A DNA stretch of 64,000 nucleotides from G963662655 sp963666875 (GTDB lineage Bacteria > Cloacimonadota > Cloacimonadia > Cloacimonadales > JAIOQZ01). Below are positions 44,389 through 53,010 of this stretch, one piece after another; positions within the stretch are counted from its first letter, which is position 1; each line of letters starts with the position of its first letter. The translations under genes were made by a program, and so were the position numbers. The notes below the pieces were generated by a model. The model had not been told where the DNA came from and did no database searches. It worked only from the letters and a program-made list of their open reading frames with translations. The stretch is taken from the NCBI GenBank assembly GCA_963666875.2, contig CAXXPU010000007.1, forward strand, positions 10,830 through 74,829, written 5' to 3'.

Positions 44389-45711
44389 TCAGATCTGCAT
44401 CATACGGCGATTGCGTGCGCTACGCCTCCATTTCAAGGAATAGTGGATCACGACGTAGCCGATCATGATGATGGGAACGAGTGAGCGGGTGATTGCCGCG
44501 CCGGTGAACTCGAAGTAGTGAATCATGACGTAGAAGAGGACAACGCTTGCGATCGCGCCGGTCAGGTTGATATAGAGGTACATTTTATTCTCGAGCTTGC
44601 CCATTACGACGGTCGTAATGAAGACGCTCAAGTTGAGGAAGAAATATCCGATGGCGTGAATACGCCCATAATGGTACGCATCGGTATATCTGCCGCTGGT
44701 GAGAAATGCGGCGATGGGTTTCGCAAGAATGAGATAGATTACTGTCGGAGCCAGGATGAGGATGGTCATGATTCCGATATTGATGTACATCTGCTTCCGT
44801 GCTTTGAGATGGATATTCCTGAATAACTCAGTCTCGAAAGCCTGATAGATCGAGGTACCGAAATTGTAGATGTACATAGCGTGGTTTTTGCCAATGACAT
44901 AGAGGCTGAATTGCTTCACGTCGTGCAACTTTTCGAGCATGATCGAGTCAAGCGCTTTATACGGAATGATGACAAGGAAGCTGACTATCAGCGGACCACC
45001 GAATTTCAATCCATCCTTGAGAATCTGCCAGTCGAATTTAAAGTCCATTTTATTCTTCATGATGATCAGGGATGTAATGGATACAATGGCATTACCCACC
45101 ATGACTCCACCCAAACGCCCTGTAGCGCCCATCTTATACATAACGACCATAACAAGGGCTGCGCCGATGGAGCAAGCATGATATGCGGATGTAATCAGGA
45201 AATAGCCCCAGAATTTTCGGCTCATCCGATAATAGATCTGAAGGAAGAGGAACCAGATGTAGAAATACAGCTGGATCAGCATGAGGAAGATATAGGGTGT
45301 GAATGCGAAGCTGACTGCGGCAAACTTGAAATACAGCTTGAAAATGAAATAACACGCTGTCAGGAAAAAGACATTGAAGAATGTCAGGAAAGACACAAGT
45401 GTGAATAGCGTTCGTTTCCTTTGTTCATCGGTGCTCCGGTGGAATGTTACCGCATAATAATGATTGAAAGCGAGATGTAGGATTGGATATAGAAACAACC
45501 CAAGAGAATTGTAATAACCAACAACGGAGAAATCTTCGGCAGAGAGATTTCGAGCGAAGATCGGTGAAGTGAATATTGCGATTGCCATGTGCAAGATCGT
45601 TGCGGCATAACTCAGAAGCGTGTTCTTGAAATTCGTGCCGAGTCGATTTCGCACTTTGATCCAGACCTGAGAAGTGGAATTTATCTCGTGTATTTTCGAA
45701 ATTATGCTCAT
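44389..45711 (-). CDS. Polysaccharide/oligosaccharide flippase-like membrane protein
   Basis: A 440-residue integral membrane protein with about 12-14 hydrophobic spans spread over its length (for example 'IMTILILAPTVIYLILAKPI', 'FFLTACYFIFKLYF'). The N-terminal 'LLSYAATILHMAIAIFTSPI' followed by 'FARNLSAEDFSVVGYYNSLG' is the opening of Wzx/RfbX-type flippases of the MATE/MOP superfamily. These move lipid-linked glycan units across the inner membrane for O-antigen or exopolysaccharide assembly. No glycosyltransferases or polymerase surround it, so the glycan is unknown. No clear Shine-Dalgarno site precedes the ATG. Confidence 0.82.
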   Translation of the reverse strand: MSIISKIHEINSTSQVWIKVRNRLGTNFKNTLLSYAATILHMAIAIFTSPIFARNLSAEDFSVVGYYNSLGLFLYPILHLAFNHYYAVTFHRSTDEQRKRTLFTLVSFLTFFNVFFLTACYFIFKLYFKFAAVSFAFTPYIFLMLIQLYFYIWFLFLQIYYRMSRKFWGYFLITSAYHACSIGAALVMVVMYKMGATGRLGGVMVGNAIVSITSLIIMKNKMDFKFDWQILKDGLKFGGPLIVSFLVIIPYKALDSIMLEKLHDVKQFSLYVIGKNHAMYIYNFGTSIYQAFETELFRNIHLKARKQMYINIGIMTILILAPTVIYLILAKPIAAFLTSGRYTDAYHYGRIHAIGYFFLNLSVFITTVVMGKLENKMYLYINLTGAIASVVLFYVMIHYFEFTGAAITRSLVPIIMIGYVVIHYSLKWRRSARNRRMMQI

Positions 45712-45968
45712 AGTGTCGTATTCTTACTACTCGTGGGTAAGAAGAAGCTTCTCTCGGTCGGCATATAATCTATTACTTTGGTCATTGCTATTCCCTTAAA
45801 GGACTGATTTGCATAATCTGGGCATCAATGTCTTTGTCAAGGTAAAACTACCGCGCGTATATCTCCATTTACTCGAGAATCTCCGTTTCAGCGAGGCGGA
45901 TGCCATCCGATTTTCGTTGACAGTCGGCAAAGCAATATCTGTAATTATAGCCTGTTCAGGAGGTGAGA

Positions 45969-46481
45969 ATGAGTATCACGATAAACAATGCAACTCCATC
46001 TGACAGGGAAATCCTCGTGGAGATGCGGATTCGCTTTTTAAATGAATTCATGCCACCGGATGATATGGGTGCCGAAGAAATTCTACGGGAAAATCTTGCC
46101 AAGTACATGCAGCGCGCGCTTGAAAGCGGGGAATACATCGGTCTTCTGGGATATATCGATGGCGTGCTGGCATCGGCGGGAGGCATGGTTGTCTGGCAGC
46201 TCCCGGCAAGTTACCGGATGATGCGCGGTCGGAAGGGTTATATTCTCAGTATCTACACGATTCCCGAGTTCAGGCGTAAAGGGTTGTGCGGTATGATGAT
46301 CGACGAATTCATCCGATATGGCAAGTCGCATGAAATCGATACGCTGCATCTTCACGCCGGCGCGATGGGCGATAAGATCTATAGAAAGGCAGGCTTTGGA
46401 CAGCCGCACGAGCCGGAACTGGTGATATATGATGTGGGAAGCTGGATTAGTGCCGATCCTTCGACTCCGCTACAAGGATGA
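45969..46481 (+). CDS. GNAT-family N-acetyltransferase
   Basis: The ATG at 45969 follows AGGAGG by five bases; the GTG at 45963 overlaps that site. The 170-residue protein shows the GNAT acetyl-CoA-binding segment 'YILSIYTIPEFRRKGLCGMM' (about residues 93-112) with the R-x-x-G-x-x/G signature, and 'LHLHAGAMGDKIYRKAGF' (about 132-149) where the conserved Y-x-K-x-G-F motif closes the fold. The acceptor is unknown. It stands between the flippase gene and the flagellar operon, with no evident link to either. Confidence 0.87.
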   Translation: MSITINNATPSDREILVEMRIRFLNEFMPPDDMGAEEILRENLAKYMQRALESGEYIGLLGYIDGVLASAGGMVVWQLPASYRMMRGRKGYILSIYTIPEFRRKGLCGMMIDEFIRYGKSHEIDTLHLHAGAMGDKIYRKAGFGQPHEPELVIYDVGSWISADPSTPLQG

Positions 46482-46527
46482 CACTGTTGAAATCAGGATG
46501 ATAATGGGAAGAAGGATAGGGAAGGAT

Positions 46528-46545
46528 GCCGAGCAGGAGCTCGGC
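46528..46545. terminator. Hairpin between GNAT gene and fliI
   Basis: GCCGAGC-AGGA-GCTCGGC, a 7-bp stem with a four-base loop between two converging stops. No T tract, so the assignment is tentative. Confidence 0.4.
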
Positions 46546-46559
46546 GGACCCAGGAGAGA

Positions 46560-47879
46560 TTAGCCGGACGTACCGCCAACGATTTTATGCAGTCCTTCAA
46601 GCGTATTCTGCATGGTCGATTTGTCTTTCATATCCTGCTTGAGGAGCGAATTGAGTGCGTCGATCTTGGAGATGGCGTGGTCGATCTTGGGGTTACTGCC
46701 CGGTGAATATGCGCCGATGTTGATCAGGTCTTCCGCGTCGCGATAGGTGGCGAGGATATCGATTGCCTTTCGAGCGTCCATTCGATGCTGATTGTCAATC
46801 ACGGTGTTCATCACACGACTGATGCTCTGCAAGATATCCACTGCCGGGTAATGCCCGCGCGAGGCGATCTTGCGCGAAAGCACGATGTGTCCGTCCAGGA
46901 TCGATCGAGCAGCGTCCGCGATGGGTTCGTCCATGTCGCCACCTTCGACCAGTACTGCGTACAATGCCGTGATCGAACCGCGGTCGGAAGTGCCGGCTCG
47001 TTCGAGTAATTTCGGCAGATCGGAGAAGACCGACGGCGTGTAGCCCTTGGTGGTGGGCGGTTCGCCGATGGCGAGTCCAATCTCGCGCTTAGCCATGGCG
47101 AAGCGGGTGACCGAGTCCATCATGAACATCACGTTCAGACCCTGATCCCGGAAATATTCGGCGATGGTTGTCGCGACAAGCGCGCCCTTGATACGGCTCA
47201 GCGCTGCCTGATCGGATGTTGCCACCACGACAACGGAGCGTTTGAGGCCTTCTTCGCCAAGGTCGTTTTCGATGAAGTCCCGCACCTCGCGTCCGCGCTC
47301 GCCGATCAGCGCGATCACGTTCACGTCTGCGCTGGTGTTTCGCGCGATCATACCCAGCAGCACGCTTTTCCCGACGCCCGATCCGGCGAAGATACCGGTA
47401 CGCTGTCCCTTTCCGCAGGTCAGGAGGCTGTCGATGCTTCGAATGCCCAGTTCCAGCGGTTCCTGAATGGTCTTTCGGGTCAGCGGATTCGGTGGTGCGC
47501 TATAGACGGAGCGTTTTTCACGCAACCTGAGCTTGCCCTTGCCGTCAATGGGATTACCGAGTCCGTCCAGGATACGTCCTTTCAGTTCGTCGCCCACGCC
47601 CACGGCGAAGGGTTCGCGGAAGGTCGATACCTGATTGCCGGGCGCGATTCCGTACAATTCCTTTAGCGGCATGAGGAGGGTCTTGTTTTTCTTGAAGCCC
47701 ACCACTTCGGCAACGTGCTTTTTCCCGTCACTGCTTTCGATGTAGCAGATATCGCCGATGGACGCAGCGGGGCCGTTCGCTTCCACGATAAGGCCGATAA
47801 TCTGCGAGATGGTGCCGTTACGCCGGATGGGATCAACCCGATCCAGCATCGCGTGGTATTTGTTGAATTGTATCGACAT
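46560..47879 (-). CDS. fliI: Flagellum-specific ATPase FliI
   Basis: The 439-residue protein matches FliI in length and motifs: Walker A 'GIFAGSGVGKSVLLG' (about residues 161-175), 'ALIGERGREVRDF', Walker B-type 'NVMFMMDSVTRFAMAKREIG' (residues near 250-269) and 'PTTKGYTPSVFSDLPKLLER'. FliI energises export of axial proteins through the flagellar type III apparatus, with FliH as regulator. It is the last gene of this operon; no fliJ follows, since the next gene runs in the opposite direction. Confidence 0.97.
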   Translation of the reverse strand: MSIQFNKYHAMLDRVDPIRRNGTISQIIGLIVEANGPAASIGDICYIESSDGKKHVAEVVGFKKNKTLLMPLKELYGIAPGNQVSTFREPFAVGVGDELKGRILDGLGNPIDGKGKLRLREKRSVYSAPPNPLTRKTIQEPLELGIRSIDSLLTCGKGQRTGIFAGSGVGKSVLLGMIARNTSADVNVIALIGERGREVRDFIENDLGEEGLKRSVVVVATSDQAALSRIKGALVATTIAEYFRDQGLNVMFMMDSVTRFAMAKREIGLAIGEPPTTKGYTPSVFSDLPKLLERAGTSDRGSITALYAVLVEGGDMDEPIADAARSILDGHIVLSRKIASRGHYPAVDILQSISRVMNTVIDNQHRMDARKAIDILATYRDAEDLINIGAYSPGSNPKIDHAISKIDALNSLLKQDMKDKSTMQNTLEGLHKIVGGTSG

Positions 47880-47889
47880 CTCGCGCCGC

Positions 47890-48567
47890 CTAATGGGTCA
47901 TGTCGTCTTTGAGCAGTTTGCGGCGGATTTCCTGAAACTGTGTATCGATGCTCGCATCGACCGATCCGTTCGAAGTCTCGATCATGCAACCTCCCGGTTC
48001 GATGCGGGGTGACGGCACAATCTCGACGTCGTCCGGCAGATCGACCTGCATGCGGATCGCGTCGAGGTTTTCTTTCACCAGTTCCCAATCCTTGCGGTTC
48101 ACGTGGATCTTGATGGAGCGGTTGTCATTGATCTGGTTCAGACCCTTTTTCAGGATGGTCAGGATGATCTCCGGCTTGGTCTCAATTTCGAGATCGGTGA
48201 CTTTCCGGGCGATATCGAGGACCAGCGAAAGCATCTCGTGTTCTTCGGTTTCGTAGATGGTGTCCATCTCGCGATGGAATTTATCGGCGATCTTCTTCAG
48301 GATCTGGAAGGACTTGTTGAACTGCTCGTGGTATTTCTGTTCGGACTGCTTCAGACCTTCCTGAAATCCCTGGTCGTACGCCTTCTTTTTCTCCTGCAGG
48401 ATCTGCTGGGCGAATTGCTGTCCCGCCTTGTCCAGTTCCCGTTTAAAGATGCGCTTCACGATGTCGCTGTCGAGCGACCGGACCGCTCCCTGAGTAGGTT
48501 CTTCCTGCTGGGAGGCGATCCGGGCGCTCTTCACGGGGAAATCCGATTTTACTTTCATCTCCTGCAT
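47890..48567 (-). CDS. fliH: Flagellar assembly protein FliH
   Basis: A 225-residue protein with a charged N-terminus and a long amphipathic helix (about residues 40-115) with repeated A/G-x-x-x-E/Q spacing ('ELDKAGQQFAQQILQEKKKA'). The C-terminal domain (about 120-220) shows 'LVLDIARKVTDLEIETKPEI' and 'DVEIVPSPRIEPGGCMIETSNG', the hallmark of FliH/YscL. FliH dimers bind FliI and link it to the C-ring. It lies between fliG (8-base gap) and fliI (10-base gap). Confidence 0.92.
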   Translation of the reverse strand: MQEMKVKSDFPVKSARIASQQEEPTQGAVRSLDSDIVKRIFKRELDKAGQQFAQQILQEKKKAYDQGFQEGLKQSEQKYHEQFNKSFQILKKIADKFHREMDTIYETEEHEMLSLVLDIARKVTDLEIETKPEIILTILKKGLNQINDNRSIKIHVNRKDWELVKENLDAIRMQVDLPDDVEIVPSPRIEPGGCMIETSNGSVDASIDTQFQEIRRKLLKDDMTH

Positions 48568-48575
48568 GATTCACC

Positions 48576-49649
48576 CTATTCGATGAAGTCCTCACCGCCC
48601 TTGGTCAGCTGGATCTCGCCCAGTTCTTCAAGCTTGCGAATCACATCGAGGATGTTTTGGCGCGCGTTCTCAACGTCACGCAGCCGCACCGGGCCGGCAT
48701 ACTCCATTTCTTCCTGGATGATGCTGGCGGCACGCTCGGAGATGTTGTTGAATATCTTGTCCTGCACATCGTCGTTGGCGCCCTTGAGAGCCAGCGCCAG
48801 GTCTTTCTGGTCGATGTCGCGCAGGATTTTCTGTATTGTACGGTCGTCGAGATAGATGATGTCTTCGAAGACGAACATGAGGTTCTTGATCTCGGTAGCG
48901 AGCTTCGGATCCTTGGCTGCGACTGCCTCGAGGATGGAGCGCTCGGTCGTCGATCCGACCATATTGATAATCTCGGCTGCCGCGGATATGCCGCCGAACT
49001 TGGTTCCCTGCTGGCTGAAATCGATGCGGTCTTCCAGCACGCGCTCGACCGTCTCGATCATATCCTGCGAGACACGTTCCATGGTGGCGAAACGCATGAT
49101 CACATCGTTGCGGAGGTCTTCGGGCAGTTCGGCGATGACGTTCGCCGCCTGGGTTGGTTCGAGCTGGGTCAGCACAAGTGCGATCGTCTGCGGATGCTCC
49201 TTCTGAATGAAGGTGAGAAGCTGCGTGGAATCGACCTGCTTCAACACGTTGAAGCCGCGCACCTGCATCAGTCGCTGGATCTTCTTGATGATCTCCATCG
49301 CGCGGATATCGCCAACGGCGTCTTCCAGCACCTCACGGGCGTACTCGATACCGCCCAGCGAGATATACTGCTGCGCCTTTACCATTTCGTAGAATTCTTC
49401 GAACACGGCTTCGGTGATCTTGGGTTCGACCGCGGAGGTGGTCGCGATACGCGCGGTCACCTCTTCCACATCATCTCCGCTCATGTGCTGGAGCAGGGAG
49501 GCGGAGGCTTCCTTTCCCAGGCCGATCATCAGAATCGCGGCTTTGTGCGCGCCGGAGAACTTCTTCAGTATCTTCCGGTATTCTTCGATCCGGTCCGGAG
49601 TAATCCCGAATTCGAGAGGGATGTTCGGATTTTGTGCATTGTCTTCCAT
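48576..49649 (-). CDS. fliG: Flagellar motor switch protein FliG
   Basis: The 357-residue protein has the three FliG domains: N-terminal ('GAHKAAILMIGLGKEAS', about residues 33-49), middle with the EHPQ motif ('IQKEHPQTIALVLTQLEP', about 148-165) and C-terminal with the charged torque helix ('IYLDDRTIQKILRDIDQKDL', about 269-288, and 'VRLRDVENARQNILDVIRKL'). FliG couples stator torque to rotor and switches direction. The ATG overlaps the fliF stop as TAATG. Confidence 0.96.
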   Translation of the reverse strand: MEDNAQNPNIPLEFGITPDRIEEYRKILKKFSGAHKAAILMIGLGKEASASLLQHMSGDDVEEVTARIATTSAVEPKITEAVFEEFYEMVKAQQYISLGGIEYAREVLEDAVGDIRAMEIIKKIQRLMQVRGFNVLKQVDSTQLLTFIQKEHPQTIALVLTQLEPTQAANVIAELPEDLRNDVIMRFATMERVSQDMIETVERVLEDRIDFSQQGTKFGGISAAAEIINMVGSTTERSILEAVAAKDPKLATEIKNLMFVFEDIIYLDDRTIQKILRDIDQKDLALALKGANDDVQDKIFNNISERAASIIQEEMEYAGPVRLRDVENARQNILDVIRKLEELGEIQLTKGGEDFIE

Positions 49650-51250
49650 TATTTTGACTCCTTCTCGATCAGCCAGCTCTTGATCAGTTTCACCGCGATC
49701 TCTGGATTGTCGATGATGAATTTCTTCACCGCATCCTGCAAGAGTTGATCTTCGGTCTGTTCGATTTCAATATCCTTCATAGGCTTGAAACTGTATGCGA
49801 TACGACCTTCGCCCATCGGCATTCCTTCCTCGCCTTCCGGATAGAATCCTTCACGCTCGGCTTCGCCGGCGATCATGGCAGGACGCAATGCAAGGCTCTC
49901 TTCCGCTTCATCGGCAGGACGCGCGAAGATCTTGCGGAACTGCGAGAACAGCGCCAGAAGCAGGATCACGAGAATGAGCAGTACGACGCCTTTCTCGACC
50001 ATATCCAGAAGTTCCTGACGACGGATGTCTTCTTCACGCTTCATGCGTTCGAATTCCTGCTGGGCGTCGTCGAAGCGCATATTGCTGACCACGATCTGGT
50101 CGCCTCGTGTCGCGTCGAAACCGACCGCGCTACGCACCAGCGATTCGATCTTGGAAAGCTCGTCCGGTGTTCGTGCGGTGTAATCCCGCTTGATCTGCCC
50201 GTCGATCTGCTCCACGGAAGCCGCGTGGTTGACCACCACCGACACCGAGAGGCGCTTGATGTTGCCCACCTGGTTGGTGATGTGCTGCACGGTGCGGTTG
50301 ATCTCGTAGTTGCTGATCAGGTGTTCGCTGGCGGCGGATGTGCTGTCCGCGCGATCCGCGTTCTGCGTGGTCTCGATCTCTTCCGATCGCGCCACCCGGC
50401 TTTCGGGATCGTATTTTTCGGTTGTGGTTTCGATGGTGTCGAAATTCAAATCGGCGCTGACCCGGACATCCGAATTGCCCGGTTCCAGAATATTGTTCAG
50501 TTGCGCCTGGATCTTACGTTTCAAATAATCTTCGACCTTGCGTTGGAGGGTCATCTGGTAGTTGGAGAGCCCTGCCACAGAATCATCGTAGTGCTCGGTC
50601 AGCTCGTGTCCGTCCTGATCGGTGATACTGACGCGGTTGATCTCGAGTCCTTCCACCGCGGAAGCGATGAGGTTGGAGATTCCGCTGATCTGGCTTGCGT
50701 TCAGCTTCTGCTTTACCCGCAGGAACACGGAAGCGGACGGCTCTTTCTGGTCTTCCTTGAAGAGGCGTTCTTCAGGGAATACCAGATGTACGCGTACGAA
50801 CTCGATTCCGTTGATCGCGCGGATGGTGCGCTGCAATTCGCCTTCGATCGCGCGCTGGAAATTGATGTTCTGCACCTTTTCGGTGACGCCCAGGTTGGTC
50901 TTGTCGAATATCTCGTATCCGGTTCCGCCCTGGGTCAGAATGCCTTCGGAGGCGAGCTTGATACGGGTTTCATAGACCTGGTCGCGCGGGATGAGGATAG
51001 TGCCGCCGCCGTCGGAAATGCGGTATTCGATCTTCAATTCGTCCAGCTTCTCGATCGTCTTGGCGGCTTCCTTGGGGTCCATACTGCCGAAAAGCAAACC
51101 GTATTCGACTTTGGTACTCCAGGAGATCAGCCAAACAAAGGCGACGATGGTTAGAATGAAGAGCGATCCGAGAACGATCTTCTGCCTCGTTTCCAGGCGC
51201 AGATAAATCTCAGACGCTTTTTTCCTGAAATCTGCAAGGAATTCTTTCAT
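49649..51250 (-). CDS. fliF: Flagellar MS-ring protein FliF
   Basis: A 533-residue protein with two membrane spans, near residues 24-46 and 442-462. Between them is the large periplasmic region with ring-building motifs: 'YGLLFGSMDPKEAAKTIEKL', 'INFQRAIEGELQRTI', 'VRVHLVFPEERLF' and 'PSASVFLRVK' as in YscJ/FliF. The C-terminal cytosolic tail ('IDNPEIAVKLIKSWL') is the FliG-binding segment. FliF forms the MS ring around which the motor and export gate assemble. The Shine-Dalgarno site is weak (GTCGGGT). Confidence 0.96.
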   Translation of the reverse strand: MKEFLADFRKKASEIYLRLETRQKIVLGSLFILTIVAFVWLISWSTKVEYGLLFGSMDPKEAAKTIEKLDELKIEYRISDGGGTILIPRDQVYETRIKLASEGILTQGGTGYEIFDKTNLGVTEKVQNINFQRAIEGELQRTIRAINGIEFVRVHLVFPEERLFKEDQKEPSASVFLRVKQKLNASQISGISNLIASAVEGLEINRVSITDQDGHELTEHYDDSVAGLSNYQMTLQRKVEDYLKRKIQAQLNNILEPGNSDVRVSADLNFDTIETTTEKYDPESRVARSEEIETTQNADRADSTSAASEHLISNYEINRTVQHITNQVGNIKRLSVSVVVNHAASVEQIDGQIKRDYTARTPDELSKIESLVRSAVGFDATRGDQIVVSNMRFDDAQQEFERMKREEDIRRQELLDMVEKGVVLLILVILLLALFSQFRKIFARPADEAEESLALRPAMIAGEAEREGFYPEGEEGMPMGEGRIAYSFKPMKDIEIEQTEDQLLQDAVKKFIIDNPEIAVKLIKSWLIEKESK

Positions 51251-51294
51251 AATACCCGACTCACGTATTTTGTTAGAGAATTACTTTCAGGAGA

Positions 51295-51606
51295 TTATAC
51301 AGACGTTTTGATAACTTCCTTGTACGCCTCAAGCATCTTGTTGCGAATCTGCATGACGAGATTGAAGCTCATGTTGGCTTTCTCCACGGCGAGCATCACC
51401 TGATGGGGATCGATGTCCTCACCGGCGATGATGCTGCGGATGCTATCATCGGCTTCGACCTGCATGTCGTTGGCTTCCTCGATATAATTCTTCATCATAT
51501 CCTTGAAGGAGGTCTCGGGAATTTCCTGAGACTGTGCCTTGCCGGAAGCTGCCTGACTCGACAGTTCGCGTATTTGCTGCAACGCCTGAATTCTTGGGTC
51601 TGTCAT
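51295..51606 (-). CDS. fliE: Flagellar hook-basal body protein FliE
   Basis: 103 residues, normal for FliE. It shows 'SFKDMMKNYIEEANDMQVEA' (about residues 31-50) and the conserved C-terminus 'DPHQVMLAVEKANMSFNLVM' then 'QIRNKMLEAYKEVI'. FliE joins the MS ring to the rod. GGAG precedes the ATG by eight bases. Confidence 0.94.
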   Translation of the reverse strand: MTDPRIQALQQIRELSSQAASGKAQSQEIPETSFKDMMKNYIEEANDMQVEADDSIRSIIAGEDIDPHQVMLAVEKANMSFNLVMQIRNKMLEAYKEVIKTSV

Positions 51607-51619
51607 CTGTTTTTCTCCG

Positions 51620-51922
51620 TTACAATCGAATATCCAGCTTCGAACCGATCATTACAGCCGGATCATTCTTCGCGATGAAAGATATTCCTTGCACTATTAA
51701 TTTATCGTCTCCAAAGACTTCGTGCAACACCTTTTTTTCTTCATCGCTGAGAATATTTCGAAGTTCGCCCGAGGAAACCGCGAGCTGCTGCTCTTTCGTC
51801 GTGTTTTCTACACGCGTTTTACGGGTACCGGACAATCGGCTGTTATTCTCGTAACTGCGGACGATATTCTGAACGCCGGCGGAAATCGCGCCGGTTGTTT
51901 GATTGTTCACCGTCAATGCCAT
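51620..51922 (-). CDS. Uncharacterised protein inside the flagellar rod operon
   Basis: A 100-residue protein with AGGAGCAGATC before the ATG, 13 bases before fliE and 14 bases after flgC, so it is surely co-transcribed. The first half is polar and low in hydrophobics ('NNQTTGAISAGVQNIVRSYE'), probably disordered. The second half has a predicted helix 'LRNILSDEEKKVLHEVFGDD' followed by two short strands ending 'MIGSKLDIRL'. No signal peptide, membrane span or cysteine. I do not recognise the family. Its position suggests a rod assembly or export factor particular to this lineage. Confidence 0.8.
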   Translation of the reverse strand: MALTVNNQTTGAISAGVQNIVRSYENNSRLSGTRKTRVENTTKEQQLAVSSGELRNILSDEEKKVLHEVFGDDKLIVQGISFIAKNDPAVMIGSKLDIRL

Positions 51923-51936
51923 GATCTGCTCCTGTC

Positions 51937-52434
51937 CTACAGCTTGATCGCTTTACGCAGCATTTCTTTGGTGCTGTTGATCGCGGTTACGTTGGCTTCG
52001 AACGATCTCGTCGCCGAGATCAGATCGGTCATTTCCTGAATGATGTTTACGTTTGGCATGGCGACATAGCCATTTTCATCGGCATCAGGATGAGATGGAT
52101 CGTATTCCATGCGAAGCTCGGAAGGGTCCCGTACGATATCGGAGACATGCACACCGGCGGAACAGCACTTGTCCTTTCGCTCGAAAGGAACTTCGGGCAT
52201 GTGTTCGCTCTCGGTGCGGTTGAGCTTCAGTACGGATTCGTGTAGAACGGTCTGAAAACGCTCGTCGTCGGAGCCGGATTGCACGATGGGAATCTTGCGG
52301 CGATAGGCTTCGCCTTCCGGCGTGCGCGTTGTCTCGGCGTTGGCGATGTTTTCGGAGATGACATTCATTCTCGTACGCTGGACAGAAAGCCCCGCGGAGC
52401 TGATGTCGATCGCGTTAAACAACGATTTCAACAT
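51937..52434 (-). CDS. flgC: Flagellar basal-body rod protein FlgC
   Basis: A 165-residue protein with the N-terminal rod motif 'SSAGLSVQRTRMNVISENIANAETT' (only part quoted: SAGLSVQRTRM, ENIANAET; about residues 12-36), 'DPSHPDADENGYVAMPNVN' (about 112-130) and the C-terminal helix 'EMTDLISATRSFEANVTAIN'. These are standard for FlgC, a proximal rod subunit exported by the flagellar type III system. It contains an extra cysteine pair in 'KDKCCSAGVHV', not usual in the family. Confidence 0.95.
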   Translation of the reverse strand: MLKSLFNAIDISSAGLSVQRTRMNVISENIANAETTRTPEGEAYRRKIPIVQSGSDDERFQTVLHESVLKLNRTESEHMPEVPFERKDKCCSAGVHVSDIVRDPSELRMEYDPSHPDADENGYVAMPNVNIIQEMTDLISATRSFEANVTAINSTKEMLRKAIKL

Positions 52435-52447
52435 TCAATCCTCCTCA

Positions 52448-52870
52448 TCACGTTGACGGCGTTCCCTTGATTGCCGAATTGAGGTTTGCGAACTTTTTCT
52501 TCAGGAGGTTGATGTTCATCTCGAATCGAATACTGTTCTTCGCGAGCTCCGCCATTTCCTGGTCGATATCCACATTGTTGATCGCGCTGTCGTTGCGGGT
52601 GCTTTCGCTGAACTCGACTCGCGGCTGCACTTCGCTCAGATTGCCGGTCCCAATGGGGATATGACGGGCATTGGTCTGTCCGTCGGGCACATTGTGCTTT
52701 TGGATATGTTTCTGATACTCATCTTCGAACGACACCTTGCGCGCTCTATAGCAAGGCGTGTTCACGTTGGCGATGTTGTTTGAAATCGCCTTCTGACGCA
52801 ACGAGTAAGCATCCAGACTTTTTTCCAGGTCTGGCACTGAGATCCGCTCGAACAAAAATCTTGAGATCAT
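52448..52870 (-). CDS. flgB: Flagellar basal-body rod protein FlgB
   Basis: CGGAGG five bases before the ATG at 52870 marks the start; the longer frame from 52897 runs through the promoter. The 140-residue product has 'LDAYSLRQKAISNNIANVNT' (about residues 19-38), the FlgB/FlgC rod motif, then 'NNVDIDQEMAELAKNSIRFE' near the C-terminus. FlgB is the first proximal rod protein. First gene of the operon flgB-flgC-unknown-fliE-fliF-fliG-fliH-fliI. Confidence 0.95.
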   Translation of the reverse strand: MISRFLFERISVPDLEKSLDAYSLRQKAISNNIANVNTPCYRARKVSFEDEYQKHIQKHNVPDGQTNARHIPIGTGNLSEVQPRVEFSESTRNDSAINNVDIDQEMAELAKNSIRFEMNINLLKKKFANLNSAIKGTPST

Positions 52871-52891
52871 AATAACCTCCGAGCGGGTAAG

Positions 52892-52909
52892 ATGCAACCT
52901 CTATGCCAA
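52892..52909 (-). promoter_or_regulatory. Sigma-54 (RpoN) promoter of the flagellar operon
   Basis: On the minus strand TTGGCATAGAGGTTGCAT has GG at 52907-52906 and GC at 52895-52894, exactly the -24/-12 spacing, with TTGGCA and TTGCA close to consensus. Transcription would start near 52882, about 12 bases before the flgB ATG with GGAGG at 52880-52876. Confidence 0.75.
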
Positions 52910-53010
52910 AATCGTTTGTGTTGAAATATATGGAGTTACGGAATTGCGGCGTGTTTTCTCACTGGAAAATTCCGTATTTTTTCCATCCGGAAGAGGAAAG
53001 TTTTTCCAGG

